DNA from: Vandiemenella viatica
Taxonomy: Eukaryota; Arthropoda; Insecta; Orthoptera; Morabidae
Length of the DNA: 64,000 bases
Direction: 5' to 3'
Assembly: GCA_031002005.1 (NCBI GenBank)
Contig: JARYHS010008074.1
Location: 269,081,930 to 269,145,929 of the forward strand
Shown here: in pieces, positions 1-11,053 of the stretch
How positions within the stretch are numbered: position 1 is the stretch's first letter
Layout of the letters: each line of letters starts with the position of its first letter
The notes under the pieces: model-generated
What the model saw: only the letters and a program-made list of their open reading frames with translations
The model's database searches: none
What the model was told of the DNA's origin: nothing
Position numbers and translations under genes: made by a program

Positions 1-1840
1 TGCCACAGGTCGATCACTTTCAACCCCCATATCCCCCACACCCCCATAGCTACCGACATCTAACAACCATAGTGCACTACATGAGATACGATTCTACTAC
101 CAAACACAAACACCAATGCTCTATACTATGTAGTTGTGGCAGAAAAGTGACATATGCGGAGGCAGTCGAAATACGAAAATATCCTTGGTCGGCCACTTAC
201 AACCACCATATCTACCACAGTACCACAGTTTCTGAAATTCGGCCGCTGTTGTGATCGAAAGGTGACTCTGTGCTACTACTACACACAAACGCCAGTTATC
301 TGTGATCTATAGTTTTCGCTGAAAAGTGATACACCATGACACTTTTGTCTTTGGCAGAAGTATGAAATTGTCACAGGTCGATCACTTTCAACCCCCATAT
401 CTCCCACACCCCCATAGCTACCGACATCTAACAACCATAGTGCACTACATGAGATACGATTCTACTACCAAACACAAACACCAATGCTCTATGCTATGTA
501 GTTGTGGCAGAAAAGTGACATATGCGGATACAGTCGAAATACGAAAATATCCTTGGTCGGCCACTTACAACAACCATATCTACCACAGTACCACAGTATC
601 TGAAATTCGGCCGCTGTTGTGATCGAAAGGTGACTTTGTGCTACTACTACACACAAACGCCAGTTATCTGTGATCGATAGTTTTCGCTGAAAAGTGATAC
701 ACCATGACACTTTTGTCTTTGGCAGAAGTATGAAATTGCCACAGGTCGATCACTTTCAACCCCCATATCTCCCACACCCCCATAGCTACCGACAACTAAC
801 AACCATAGTGCACTACATGAGATACGATTCTACTACCAAACACAAACACCAATGCTCTATACTATGTAGTTGTGGCAGAAAAGTGACATATGCGGAGAAA
901 GTCGAAATACGAAAATATCCTTGGTCGGCCACTTACAACCACCATATCTACCACAGTACCACAGTTTCTGAAAATCAGCCGTTGTTGTGATCGAAAGGTG
1001 ACTCTGTGCTACAACTACACACAAACGCCAGTTATCTGTGATCGATAGTTTTCGCTGAAAAGTGATACACCATGACACTTTTGTCTTTGGCAGAAGTATG
1101 AAATTGCCACAGGTCGATCACTTTCAACCCCCATATCCCCCACACCCCCATAGCTACCGACATCTAACAACCATAGTGCACTACATGAGATACGATTCTA
1201 CTACCAAACACAAACACCAATGCTCTATACTATGTAGTTGTGGCAGAAAAGTGACATATGCGGAGGCAGTCGAAATACGAAAATATCCTTGGTCGGCCAC
1301 TTACAACCACCATATCTACCACAGTACCACAGTTTCTGAAATTCGGCCGCTGTTGTGATCGAAAGGTGACTCTGTGCTACTACTACACACAAACGCCAGT
1401 TATCTGTGATCTATAGTTTTCGCTGAAAAGTGATACACCATGACACTTTTGTCTTTGGCAGAAGTATGAAATTGTCACAGGTCGATCACTTTCAACCCCC
1501 ATATCTCCCACACCCCCATAGCTACCGACATCTAACAACCATAGTGCACTACATGAGATACGATTCTACTACCAAACACAAACACCAATGCTCTATGCTA
1601 TGTAGTTGTGGCAGAAAAGTGACATATGCGGATACAGTCGAAATACGAAAATATCCTTGGTCGGCCACTTACAACAACCATATCTACCACAGTACCACAG
1701 TATCTGAAATTCGGCCGCTGTTGTGATCGAAAGGTGACTTTGTGCTACTACTACACACAAACGCCAGTTATCTGTGATCTATCGTTTTCGCTGAAAAGTG
1801 ATACACCATGACACTTTTGTCTTTGGCAGAAGTATGAAAT
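1..1840 (+). repeat. 368-bp satellite array with 1104-bp higher-order repeat
   Basis: Five head-to-tail monomers of 368 bp start at 1, 369, 737, 1105 and 1473, each opening with a version of tgccacaggtcgatcac. Monomers 1 and 4 look identical by eye, and 2 and 5 are nearly so, while 1, 2 and 3 differ at diagnostic sites such as the bases after catatgcgga. This gives an A-B-C-A-B pattern with a 1104-bp period. Several monomers read as a 98-codon open frame, but that frame simply reflects the repeat and matches no family I know, so I do not call it a gene. The array runs off the left edge. Confidence 0.93.
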
Positions 1841-2200
1841 TGCCACAGGTCGACCACTTTCACCCCCATATCTCCCACACCCCCATAGCTACCGACATCT
1901 AACAACCATAGTGCACGACAGGAAAGACGATTCTACTACCACACACAAACATCAAAGGTCTATGTTATGTAGTTGTGGCAGGAAAGAGAAGTATACGGAG
2001 ACACGAATTTTTGGTCGAAATATGAAAACGTCCTGCAATGACCAACTTTAATCATTATATCTCCCACATCCCCATAGCTATCGGCATTCGGCCAACGTTG
2101 TGCACGACAGGAAACTCCGTGCTACTTCCACCCATAAACATCAGTGATCTGTGCTAGGTAGTGTTGGCTGAAAAGTGAAATATAGAAAAAAACACGTCTA
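1841..2200 (+). repeat. Diverged terminal copy of the 368-bp satellite
   Basis: The sixth monomer begins in phase with the array but is heavily diverged, with many substitutions and small indels. It ends in a short (TA)n tract near 2205. Divergence at the array edge with near-identity inside is the usual result of unequal exchange homogenising the interior. Confidence 0.8.
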
Positions 2201-2269
2201 TTTTTATATATATATATAAGATTAGTTGTTAGCCCAATCTGCATGTTCAGCAAAATTATCTTTTAGTCT

Positions 2270-3200
2270 AGTCTGCATCATAACCGGCACTTCTATCATT
2301 ACCGTGGCGCTACAATCTGATGATGAATTCTTCTAGAACTCAACAAAAAAAAAAAATCGAAAATAAAGAATAAACTTTTTTGATATCTCGCTTGGTTTTC
2401 GAGATATAGCATGTTAAAAATCAGTTACAGGTATAGTTCCTTGTAATTTTGGTGACATTTTTTTTTTTTTTTTTTTTTTCAGAGCGTATTCAACCTAACA
2501 ACAATCACTAGGAAGAAAATAAACCACATATATTGCATTTCCACAATTTAGATATGGTGGTTTTGATGAATTTTTTTCTGGTCTAGGACAGATCTCACCC
2601 TAACCTCCTCACCTGAGGTACAATATCTCGAGTAAGCGAAATATCAAAATAATTTATTCTTTATTTTCGTTTTGTCTCGTACGAATTCGTAATCAAATTT
2701 GGATATGGCGAAAGTTTTCTTCTGGTTCAGGCCGCATTTCAACCTAACCACGTCAATTTTAGGGTGCAATATCTCTAGAACTAAGCGAGATATCAAAAAA
2801 TTTTATTTACTTTCAGTTTCTCTCATCGAGTTACATAAGAATTCGTCATAAAATTGCGGCGCCACGGTTACCGTTGAATACCCTCATAACCTAACAAGCT
2901 CATTTTTGAGACAGTATATCTCGCGAACTAGGCGAGATATCGGAAAAGTTTATTCTTTATTTTCGATCTGTATCGTCGTGTTACATAGGAATCTATCATC
3001 AAATTGTGGTGCCACGGTTGTCTTATGATTCCCTCGAGGTTTTTGTGCCTATTCCCCGTGTTTCTACGGCCAAGCAATATGGCGGCCTCCCCACCCCACC
3101 CCACCCCACTTCTCACTACCCGGTTTCACTCCAGTACGTGGTGAAGGTCCCTTGCGTCGTCTCCATACCTGTATATTCCTTCCTCCATGTGTTATCCCGT
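2270..3200. repeat. Array of ~145-bp repeats carrying an imperfect palindrome
   Basis: Units share a core close to tctcgagaactaagcgag followed by a T-rich run, tttattctttattttcga and a tail near ttacataagaatc. Plus-strand cores lie near 2628, 2770 and 2917, spaced 142-147 bp. A copy near 2290-2410 is inverted. The right end (3000-3200) runs into a longer segment, with a C-rich patch around 3080-3110, that recurs near 18000-18150. No coding signal was seen. The arrangement could be a tandem satellite or internal repeats of a non-autonomous element. Confidence 0.75.
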
Positions 3201-3365
3201 ACGCGACTCGATGCGATCCATCATGCTAGTGTTCGATTGTATCAAAAGTAACGATTCGAAAGCAACGGGTACTGATTGGTTCAGTAACGAATTCATACGG
3301 GTACAGAATTTCTCGTTACTTTTACAGCTCTACTGCAGGGTGATCAGGATAGGATAACTAGCTGG

Positions 3366-4110
3366 GTGAGTCAACATGCGATGAAGACAAAAACAAAGAA
3401 GAGGTACACAGATAAAAAGCTAAAGGTTGATTACAATTATAAAGTGGGGAAGGAGCTACTTATTGAAGACTCGAAATGTAAATACCTTGGCATTACATTT
3501 GATAGCAAACTTAACTGGGCAGGACACATTGAACAGGTGGTAGGGAAAGGGTTCAAAGTCCTTCACCGTGACCAAGGGATGCACTAGAGAAGTAACGGAA
3601 TTGGGGTACAAAACTTTGGTGGTGTAGTTTGGGATCCACATTTTGGGTATCAAATACAGGAGTTGGAGGGGGTGCAGAGGAGGGCTGCCAGGTTTGTCTT
3701 TGGATATTACCGCAGAACACAATCGGTAACTAATATGATAAATGAGCTGGAGTGGGATTCATTGGAGGAGAGAAGGAGGGTGAAGAGAGCCATGGGAGTG
3801 TACAAAGCCTACACTGGTGATGAAGCATGGAAAGATATTGGTGGAAAAATTAAGAGAGAGGTACCTGTAAGGGTAATGTTGACCATGACCACAAGCTGGC
3901 ACTTGATTTCAGGCATAAGGGTGTGGGAAAATTTCCTTTTATAGGCAAGGGAGTGGAATAAATTGCCAATAGAAGTGATGAATAACTTACCGGAAACAGT
4001 GAAAGAATTTAAAGTAAAACTTAGTAGAGGGCAAAAGTAGATTTGAAGTTGAATTGGAGGGGGTATAGGAAGATTGCCACCGGAGCAGGTGCTCCATCGC
4101 AATTTTATCA
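3366..4110 (+). pseudogene. CR1-like non-LTR retrotransposon, 3' end of reverse transcriptase ORF
   Basis: Three frames together carry the C-terminal part of a CR1/Jockey-type reverse transcriptase protein. Visible marks are YLGITFDSKLNWAGHI, then a frame break near 3575, VQRRAARFVFGYY, and a tail with WNKLPIEVMN. The catalytic palm domain is absent, so the copy is 5'-truncated, as is typical for LINE insertions. It contains at least two frameshifts and is not functional. It could be the 3' part of the same family as the CR1-like 5' half at 39.2-42.0 kb, which I cannot test by eye. Confidence 0.8.
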
Positions 4111-4826
4111 ATTATTATAACCAAAAACAAACACAATATTTTGGTTTTGCACCTAATTGATTTGATATAGAAAGACCATACCCTTCAGGAAGTGTGTATA
4201 TTTTTTTTTGTTCATCTCATATGTTTTTCATTTGTCTCAGCCTTCATCTTTGGTGAGTGACGGTAATTTTCCGAATCCTTTGTTATTTACATAAGAATTG
4301 GTTAAATTTATTTATGTATGTACTCAATCTAGCACCAGATCTAAGAATATTATATATTCATGTTTCTCAAATTTCAGTTGTAACAACGAAGTAAAAAATT
4401 AGGTCAATCTAGATTTTGTATCTGATTACGTAAAATATACTGCATAAAATCTGTAAAGTTCCAACATATGTAACCGTATTATTTTAAACGTAACATAGTT
4501 TTGTAATATCAATTTTTTTCTGTTGTTGAGATTTTTGTTGAAATGGATCTCGCATGGGGCAGTAATCTTGTTAACTTTGAAGTATTTACCATACACTAAG
4601 CTCAGAGAAAAGAAATTTTAGGGACAAAGGAACTTATTGTTCCATGAAACTAGACTAACTTGACTCTTCCTATAGATGTGCAAATAGAAGGGAAGTCCAG
4701 GATATGTAAGCAATAACAACTTTTGTTACATCAGAAAATCAGCAAATCAGCAGATCAAAGGTTGGTGCCTCGAAAAATCGTAACTCTATGCACTCAATGT
4801 CAATGAAAAGCTCAATACAATTATCG

Positions 4827-5066
4827 TTTTTTTTTTTTTAACTGCTTTACGTCTCTCAACAGCGAGGTCTTTAGAGACGAGAAAGGATGGGCGCAAGGAA
4901 TGGGAAGGAATTAGGCCATGGTCTTTTTAAGGAAGCATCCCGGCATTTGCCTGGAGTGATTTGGGAAACCATGGAAAATCCAAATCTGGATGCCCGGACG
5001 GGGATTCGAACCGCCGTCCTTCCGAATGCGAGGCCAGAACACTATCCGTTACACCACCACGCTCGG
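4827..5066 (-). mobile_element. tRNA-derived SINE, copy 1 (family A)
   Basis: Read on the minus strand it begins with a tRNA-like head, ccgagcgtggtggtgtaacg, and has a perfect B box, ggttcgaatcc. A body of about 170 bp follows, ending in an A-rich tail (plus-strand T tract 4827-4839). It is flanked by an 11-bp target-site duplication, tacaattatcg at 4816-4826 and tacgattatcg at 5067-5077, with one mismatch. Internal Pol III promoter boxes would drive it, and it needs a LINE partner for mobility. A same-family copy lies at 46979-47230. Confidence 0.88.
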
Positions 5067-5077
5067 TACGATTATCG

Positions 5078-6390
5078 TGTCGTCTCTTGAAGCCATTAGA
5101 ATATTTGAAATTTTTAATCATCCTGATTTTTTGTTTAGTGCTCAGTTTGTATATTTATTACTAATCAATCAGGTGACGCACCGTTTCTGATAGAAATTGT
5201 GTTTCAAGGGCGGTGTTTTGGCTGCATATTTCTGATTCGGTGATCACATTGTTTAGTCGCATTGGTAAGGTAGAAATACGTTTCTGTAACGGCATCAATT
5301 AGGGCAAAGTGGTCAAGTTGTGTGTAACGGTTGCCACTTAGCCCTGTGAGCTTGAACTCTGTTCCTATCCGATTATTAAATTTTCCCATATAATACTTTG
5401 AATAGTTGCTTTGTTATCATTTGAAGCTGAAGTGAGTATATTAATAATAACAAAACCAATTAAATTATTTCAACGACTGGAGACTTCTTTTTCTTTTTGT
5501 GGGACCATAGGACCCAGTGCCCCGTGCAACAGTAGGAAAACGCAAAAGCAATGGCTGAAACAAAGGTTTTGCGCAGGTATTATAAGCAAGTCTATACAAA
5601 AAATAACCTTAAGCTGCAAAAAGCTAACAAAAAATAAGAATAAAAGACAAAACCAAGAAGAAAACCGATACTAGAGACAAAACTACCAAACACGAAATCT
5701 AACCGAAGAGGAGAGTTATTTGATGGTGCCGATGATGATCAAGAAGACGTGCATTGTTTGTACTCCAACGAAAGTATTCTGTCTTTAAAGTCACATAAAC
5801 TATGGAATCGGTCACACTTGTGTTCCATTTGAGCTCGCGAACTCAGTGCTGGAGTTGAAGAAAACAAATTTTGTTTCGTTTGTGAAAATTGCGGTTAATG
5901 TCACTTTACCTTCTACGATTTCTAACTAAAATAACTTTCTTTAAAAAAGATTTTTTTGTTTTTTGAAAATTTATTGTGCTATTAATCACTCAATTCTGAT
6001 TTCGAAGCTAAGTGGCCACCTTAATTTAATTACAATGGAGAAAATGCTCCAGAGGCAATTTCCCTACCCACCCATTTTCCTCCTTTTCTTTACCCATCTA
6101 CTTTTGCTCTCTACGAATTTTAACTTTTATTTTTTTTTTCAGCGTTTTTGGTAAATTATTCATTTCTCTTGGTAATTTATTCCAGGAGTGTCATTCTGAG
6201 TATAGACTGTCTCTCGGTTAAAATTCTTTGGTATTAAACTTAAATGAGTATTTTTCAGGACTGGCAGCTTATGTCCGGTCACGCTACTACTGTTTGGTTA
6301 GCAATGCTATCAAGGAATCCGTGGACAGAGTAATTACTCTAATACTAGTCATGGTTCCTGCATGACACTAGGTAGTGCTATTAACGAGCT
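5078..6390. other. No supported gene
   Basis: AT-rich sequence. Short open frames exist (for example 5411-5674), but none shows a recognisable motif, conserved partner or promoter. I see no repeat family here beyond simple A/T runs. Confidence 0.6.
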
Positions 6391-6830
6391 ATATTTGAAA
6401 ATAATGCGATGAATTTGCATCCACGATTCAAAGTAAAGTTGACTGCGGACAAAAGCAGGGTTTTAAATTAGAAAAAAAAAAAATATTTATACGTAGCAAC
6501 GAAGGCCTGAAGGGTTAAGGAATTTCGAGGGTTTGCTATTAATGGCCGTGACTGGAGTAGTTACTTAGACTGTCATTAGGTAATATCTACTGCTAGCAAA
6601 CCCTTGTCATATATTTGAAAATAATGTTACTCGTTTTTGTGTATGTTCCAAAGAACGTTGACTGTAGACAAAAGGAGGGTTTTAAATCATTAAAAAAAAT
6701 ATGTTTGGATAACGGTGAAGAGTTAAGTGGTTTTTAGTAATAGCAACTAATTTATGTTAAGACGTTAATAATTTGCCAGCGATCGAAACAGTCGAAATGC
6801 TATATAAATTCTATGAAGTAGACCTTAATC
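6391..6830 (+). repeat. Diverged 220-bp tandem duplication
   Basis: The segment starting atatttgaaaataatg at 6391 recurs at 6611. In both copies it is followed at matching spacing by a gttgact...gacaaaa...agggttttaaat string and an A run. The two units are clearly homologous but diverged, so the duplication is old. No coding content was seen. Confidence 0.65.
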
Positions 6831-7139
6831 ATTGACTCTTGTCGATACGTCATTCGTTTGCTGAATATGGAAGAAAAAAGGCAGTTGTAAAGTTGTTCTT
6901 TCACTGTGGAAGAGCATGAGATTCTAAATCGGAACAGTTGCCTGAGGAGAGTTAGAACATTTTAGGATCTCCTGTTCTATGGGGGAGGACGATTTAGAAT
7001 TGGGTATTTGACTACATCTTGAAAATGGTTTTAAATTGTTTATTGGTACACCTTATCCACCGAGTGAAGAGATTTTTTGACGATACTGCATTATTTTGCG
7101 TAAAATACAAAGTTAAAATTTAAAGAATTTAAAAGCACG

Positions 7140-7450
7140 CCAAAACGCTTATTTGCTGCCTAGCGCGTGCAACAACAGTCGTGACGTCACACGTCTGTAA
7201 ACGCTGCCGCTGCGAATGGGGCGTTTCATATTACCCTAGTTTTCAACTATTTTTAGTGTTTGTTGCTGGTTATTTCTTGTTATTAATGAAAGTTCGTTTT
7301 GAATATAAATTCTAAAACAATTTGTAAAAGCCTACATCGGAAATATATTGAAAGTCGACGCCTTATTTGTGGGGCTAGCTATAGAAACAACCATTGAGTT
7401 TTATTCTGTGGAGCTTAAAAATGTAACAACTTCAATTTGATATTGTTACA
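7140..7450 (+). repeat. CRE-bearing dispersed repeat, copy A (partial)
   Basis: It shares a long stretch with 8960-9677 (reverse) and 63266-64000: gtgacgtcacacgtctgtaa, then caactatttttagtgtttg, then gacgccttatttgtggggct. The octamer tgacgtca, a perfect CRE-type palindrome, is conserved. Only the middle of the repeat is present, and the CACGTG-containing flank seen in copies B and C has been lost. No transposase is recognisable, so it is a non-autonomous dispersed element of unknown class. Confidence 0.78.
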
Positions 7451-8332
7451 AGTCACGATTTTCTGTGAAGCTCATTTACACCGCAATTTCGTAGAGTTAA
7501 ATGTAAATGTTTAAGGCGAGAATTATTAGGGTTAGGGTCCAAATGTTCGATCCTCGCTTTGGAATACGTTCAATTTGTTTTGTCATTTTCTTTGGATACT
7601 AGTTGCTGTCGGTTGCATCGCATAATCATTTTATCCCGAAAATCCACCAAAACATCATTTCTTTTTTCTCAAGGCTTCACAACTTTTTGGATAACAAGCG
7701 AATTACAACCAAAGAAGATTTCAAAAAGGAAATTGGACGTTATTTGCACACAGAAAACAGGTTTTTTTTATATAAATATTAATTGCACATTAAAAGTAAA
7801 TACCACCTAATAGACGCAGTTATGTTAGGCAGTTGTATCGTCACGTAAAAATTCCAACCAAAAGGACACAAAGCGTTCCGGAACTGTTGCAAGATTAGCA
7901 TGAAATTTCTACAAGTATTGTCACTTCTAAAATAAATTCCATTTTTCATCGCCGTGCACCTGTATTTTTTGCATGATATTCTCTCTCTGGTAAGTTTAAA
8001 AATTAAAAGTTTTCAGGTATGGTTTCAAACGCTTGCATGACACTTAGCAACTATTCTTCGAATAAAAACATGGTAGTGCAAAAAACTGAAAAAATGCACG
8101 TAAAAAATATTATCCCAACCAAGGTTCGAACGTAGGGCGTTCTGAATTCCATTACCACTCTTCAATCACGCAGCTACCCGGACACTACTTCTTAATTGCT
8201 TATCTTTATGTTAATAGTAAACACTTTACAGTTTTTTTCGTGTGAGATGAAGTGAAACGAGGTAGGTAAATATAATTTACCTATAATATTTAATCTGGCA
8301 TTAAGTAAAATGGCCCATAACATCCAATTGTT
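7451..8332. other. No supported gene; one weak tRNA-like patch
   Basis: AT-rich sequence. On the minus strand around 8105-8185 a patch resembles a tRNA-derived SINE head, with an A-box-like string and cgttcgaacc as a B-box-like string. The pairing is too poor for a tRNA gene. The open frame 7559-7810 has no recognisable motif. Confidence 0.45.
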
Positions 8333-8392
8333 CCGAGCGTGGTAAGTGAGCGGTTAACGCTCTGACCTCGCATCCGGGAGGACGCCGCACAG
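8333..8392 (+). mobile_element. SINE family A, tRNA-like head fragment
   Basis: The string from ccgagcgtggtaagtgagcg through gcatccgggaggac matches the head of the SINE copies at 4827-5066 and 46979-47230. Similarity stops before the B box, so only about 60 bp of the 5' end remains. Confidence 0.6.
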
Positions 8393-8624
8393 TGTGATAT
8401 TTTCTAAATCTAGAGGAACAAAAGTCAGTTTTAATAATAGTCTACGCAGTAAAATAGTTATTTATATTCAAAGTAGATAAACCAAATTACTCGGAACAAA
8501 GGTTTATTTTACACGAATTCACGCCTAACAATAGTAAAAATAGTTTGTACAATGGGCTTCCTGTGATCCACCGATCAAGCGCGCCAGTCGGCCGCACTAT
8601 TCCACTGAGCTTGGTCTATGATTA

Positions 8625-8870
8625 CAGTGGCGGATCCAGGATTTTGGTTTGGGGGGGGGGCTAGGATTTGGTTTGTTAGGTTAGGGGGGGGGGTGGCTTG
8701 ACTCGGGCGAGGAGAGAAATCTCACATTATTCCAGAATGCCGCCCTTATAAAAACAGTAGAGCAAAAAGAAAATAATAATAATAATAATAAAATCGGGAC
8801 TGACATTGGTGCTTTTGGGAGAGGCTTCAGCCCCCTAGCTCCCCCCCCCCCCCTCCTGGATCCGCCACTG
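8625..8870. mobile_element. hAT-type MITE, 246 bp
   Basis: The ends are inverted repeats, cagtggcggatccagga at the left and its complement at the right. They are flanked by tatgatta (8617-8624) and gatgatta (8871-8878), an 8-bp target duplication with one mismatch, as expected for hAT transposition. The interior has long G and C runs and no ORF. The element at 38731-39026 shares both the termini and the ggattttggtttgggg internal motif, so it belongs to the same family. Confidence 0.85.
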
Positions 8871-8959
8871 GATGATTACGCTGTGTTTCTGCATGTTAGT
8901 AGTGATTTGTGTGTTGCTATTTCTTTTGGCGAACCTCAAGGTAAGTTTACGCATGATTT

Positions 8960-9677
8960 TTCCGTGACACAATAGTATCATTAAAAAACTACTGAGCCAA
9001 TTTCATGTTGATTTTTATTTCATCTATACCACATTATACCGATCTCTTACTATATTTATTTGAAGGAGCTGCTTATTAGCTACAAGAAATACCTTCATTT
9101 GTTTGCGCATATTTGCGACACCCATACAACTGTTCTTTATTTTCAGTGTGACCGCACAAATTTCGCGTACAGAATTTTTCGACGTATGGTTTTCTAACGT
9201 AAAACAATCAATATAAATGAGTCTCAAATTGAAGCTGTTACATTTTTAAGTTCAGCAGAATAAAACTCAGGGATTTCTTCTATAGCCAGCCCCACAAATA
9301 AGGCGTCTATTTTCGATATTTTTCAGCTGTAGGCTTTTACAAATTTTTCTCGATTTTGCATTCAAAATGAAATTTAATTAATAACGTGAAATGACCAGCA
9401 ACAAACAATAAAAATAGTTGAAAACTTGGATAATAGGAAACGCTCCATTCCGAGCTGCAGCGTTTACAGACGTGTGACGTCACTCAAGCGACCACCAATC
9501 CTAGAGCGTTTTCTGTCACGTGACCAGAGGTAAGAAAAGTATAATTTTTATTTCGCTTTTTATTAAAAATAATCCACTTTTCTTTTCAAAATTGTAAAAA
9601 TTAGCTTCCTGAAGCATTAATCTACGAGAATGTGTTCAATTTTTAATATTTTTTTAATACTGTCAAATAGCCTATTG
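8960..9677 (-). repeat. CRE/E-box dispersed repeat, copy B
   Basis: The reverse complement aligns almost end to end with 63266-64000. Shared marks on the minus strand are ggctatttgacagtatt, ggtcacgtgac, the tgacgtca palindrome and gacgccttatttgtgggg. The last part corresponds to a 67-codon frame at 9024-9227 that is not open in the other copy, so it is probably not a gene. With copy A it forms a large inverted pair around an intervening 1.5 kb. Confidence 0.82.
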
Positions 9678-9887
9678 TTGCGATAGCTGGTGAGAACGTA
9701 AATTGATCCGTAACACAATAATTTGCCCAAACTGCAATTTTCCGTGCATTTTGGAGAAAATAGTGTCTTTAACTGTTACATGCGAAGGTGTAAGCGGCTA
9801 TCTGGCAGCATAATTCCAGTCTATTTTTCCACCGGACATTCCTGCAACGGGAGATTTGAGTGAGAATCTTTTCTGGCAGGACCAGCT

Positions 9888-9890
<3 letters not shown>

Positions 9891-9985
<95 letters not shown>

Positions 9986-10013
9986 ATATATATATATATA
10001 TATATTTATAAAC
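9891..10013. repeat. (TA)n microsatellite
   Basis: Three blocks of pure TA dinucleotide are separated by short aaac interruptions. The open frame that crosses it (Tyr-Ile repeats) is an artefact of the dinucleotide. Confidence 0.97.
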
Positions 10014-10144
10014 TATGTCTGCACATGATCATCGCTAATTCGCACTTACAAATATAGATTTCAGTTCGAACAATACTACAGATTAGTGAACTTACTTTCC
10101 TGTAATCTATTTATCTGGTGTTAACTGAAAATAGGGCAGCGCTA

Positions 10145-10260
10145 TCATAACCATGACGCTGCAATGTTATAATTGATTCTTACGTAACGCGACGGGAATA
10201 AATGAAATTGAAGAATATTACATTTCGATATCTCACTTAGTTCTGCAAATATCGCTGGGC
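10145..10260 (-). repeat. Single inverted unit of the ~145-bp palindromic repeat
   Basis: The reverse complement reads gcagaactaagtgagatatc and then aagaatcaattataac in the same order and spacing as the units at 2.6-3.0 kb and 17.8-18.4 kb. It is more diverged than those copies. Confidence 0.6.
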
Positions 10261-10483
10261 CAGCACTATCTCCTCCATGAAGGAAGGAAGATAGTGGAGG
10301 CGAAATAACGCTATATCTGTGAAGCTTCATATAAACACTCGTCTCCTACATGGAGGTTCTTTGCTCCATGGTTTCCTACTGCGCATGCGTGACGGCTATA
10401 TTGAAATCCCAAAAAATAGCGATGTTTGCTCTGTGTTTGCTGCTGTGAATATTACATTTTCTAATATTTCAAAGGTTTTTTTT

Positions 10484-10603
10484 ATGATGCCAGCCTGTGT
10501 TGCATACGGTTGCACAATCAGATCATATAGGATGCAAACTGGAATAACGTTTCATAACTTAAGTCACATTGTAATTATTGTTCTTAAAGTGTATAATAGG
10601 TAA
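10484..10603 (+). pseudogene. THAP-type zinc-finger N-terminal fragment
   Basis: A start codon at 10484 (a second at 10487) opens MMPACVAYGCTIR followed by ITFHN. This matches the start of THAP domains, which typically read M-P-x-C-x-A-x-G-C-x-N-R and then FHKFP; these are DNA-binding C2CH zinc fingers. Only the first Cys pair is present, and the distal Cys-His, tryptophan and AVPTIF-type end are missing. The frame closes at 10603 soon after FHN. It may be a first coding exon with its donor nearby (tagGTAACA is a candidate), or a truncated relic. A hAT element begins only 85 bp downstream. The link to THAP rests on motif memory. Confidence 0.55.
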
Positions 10604-11053
10604 CAGCAAGAGTAGGGCCTATCGCTATACATTTATTCATTGCTCTCATAGGATGATGTCGTTCTCAAATATTTGTTGGTGTAGTGTCAGGGCCCGCTCT
10701 AGCCGTATTGCCACCCCGGACAAATAGACAAATTTCCGCCCCTTAAGATTATGTAGAATTATATGTTTTTTAAAAAATAATTAATTTTTAATCGAATAAA
10801 AATATTTAATTTTAAATTTTAATAAAATCATATATTCATAAATAAACTTATTGAATTTTGATCTAGCGGCACAAAATAGAGAAATTAATTATGAAATATC
10901 TGCACAAATTAACCATATTTTTACGTTTTTAAATGCTATTACAGATGGATATTATCACACAAACAATCTAAATACCATTATTTTGAAAATAAAACGAGAT
11001 TAGTACATCAAATACGATAAAACCACAAAAAACTTTTTTTTCTTACTTTCAAG

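Noticed and set aside
326..1726. Repeated 98-codon open frames across the satellite
   Set aside because: The same frame recurs each 368 bp because the monomer repeats. Monomers at array edges and in the other two blocks are not open, and no family matches.
4990..5190. Short proteins around the SINE at 5.0 kb
   Set aside because: Frames on both strands arise from the tRNA-like SINE, and equivalent frames appear at the other SINE copy.
7525..7545. ttagggttaggg as telomeric repeat
   Set aside because: Only two units, and insect telomeres normally use TTAGG; chance occurrence is likely.
8105..8185. Possible tRNA gene on the minus strand
   Set aside because: Acceptor and anticodon stems do not pair and the B box is off consensus; at best a SINE head relic.
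9860..10057. 65-codon Tyr-Ile repeat protein
   Set aside because: Pure translation of the (TA)n tract.
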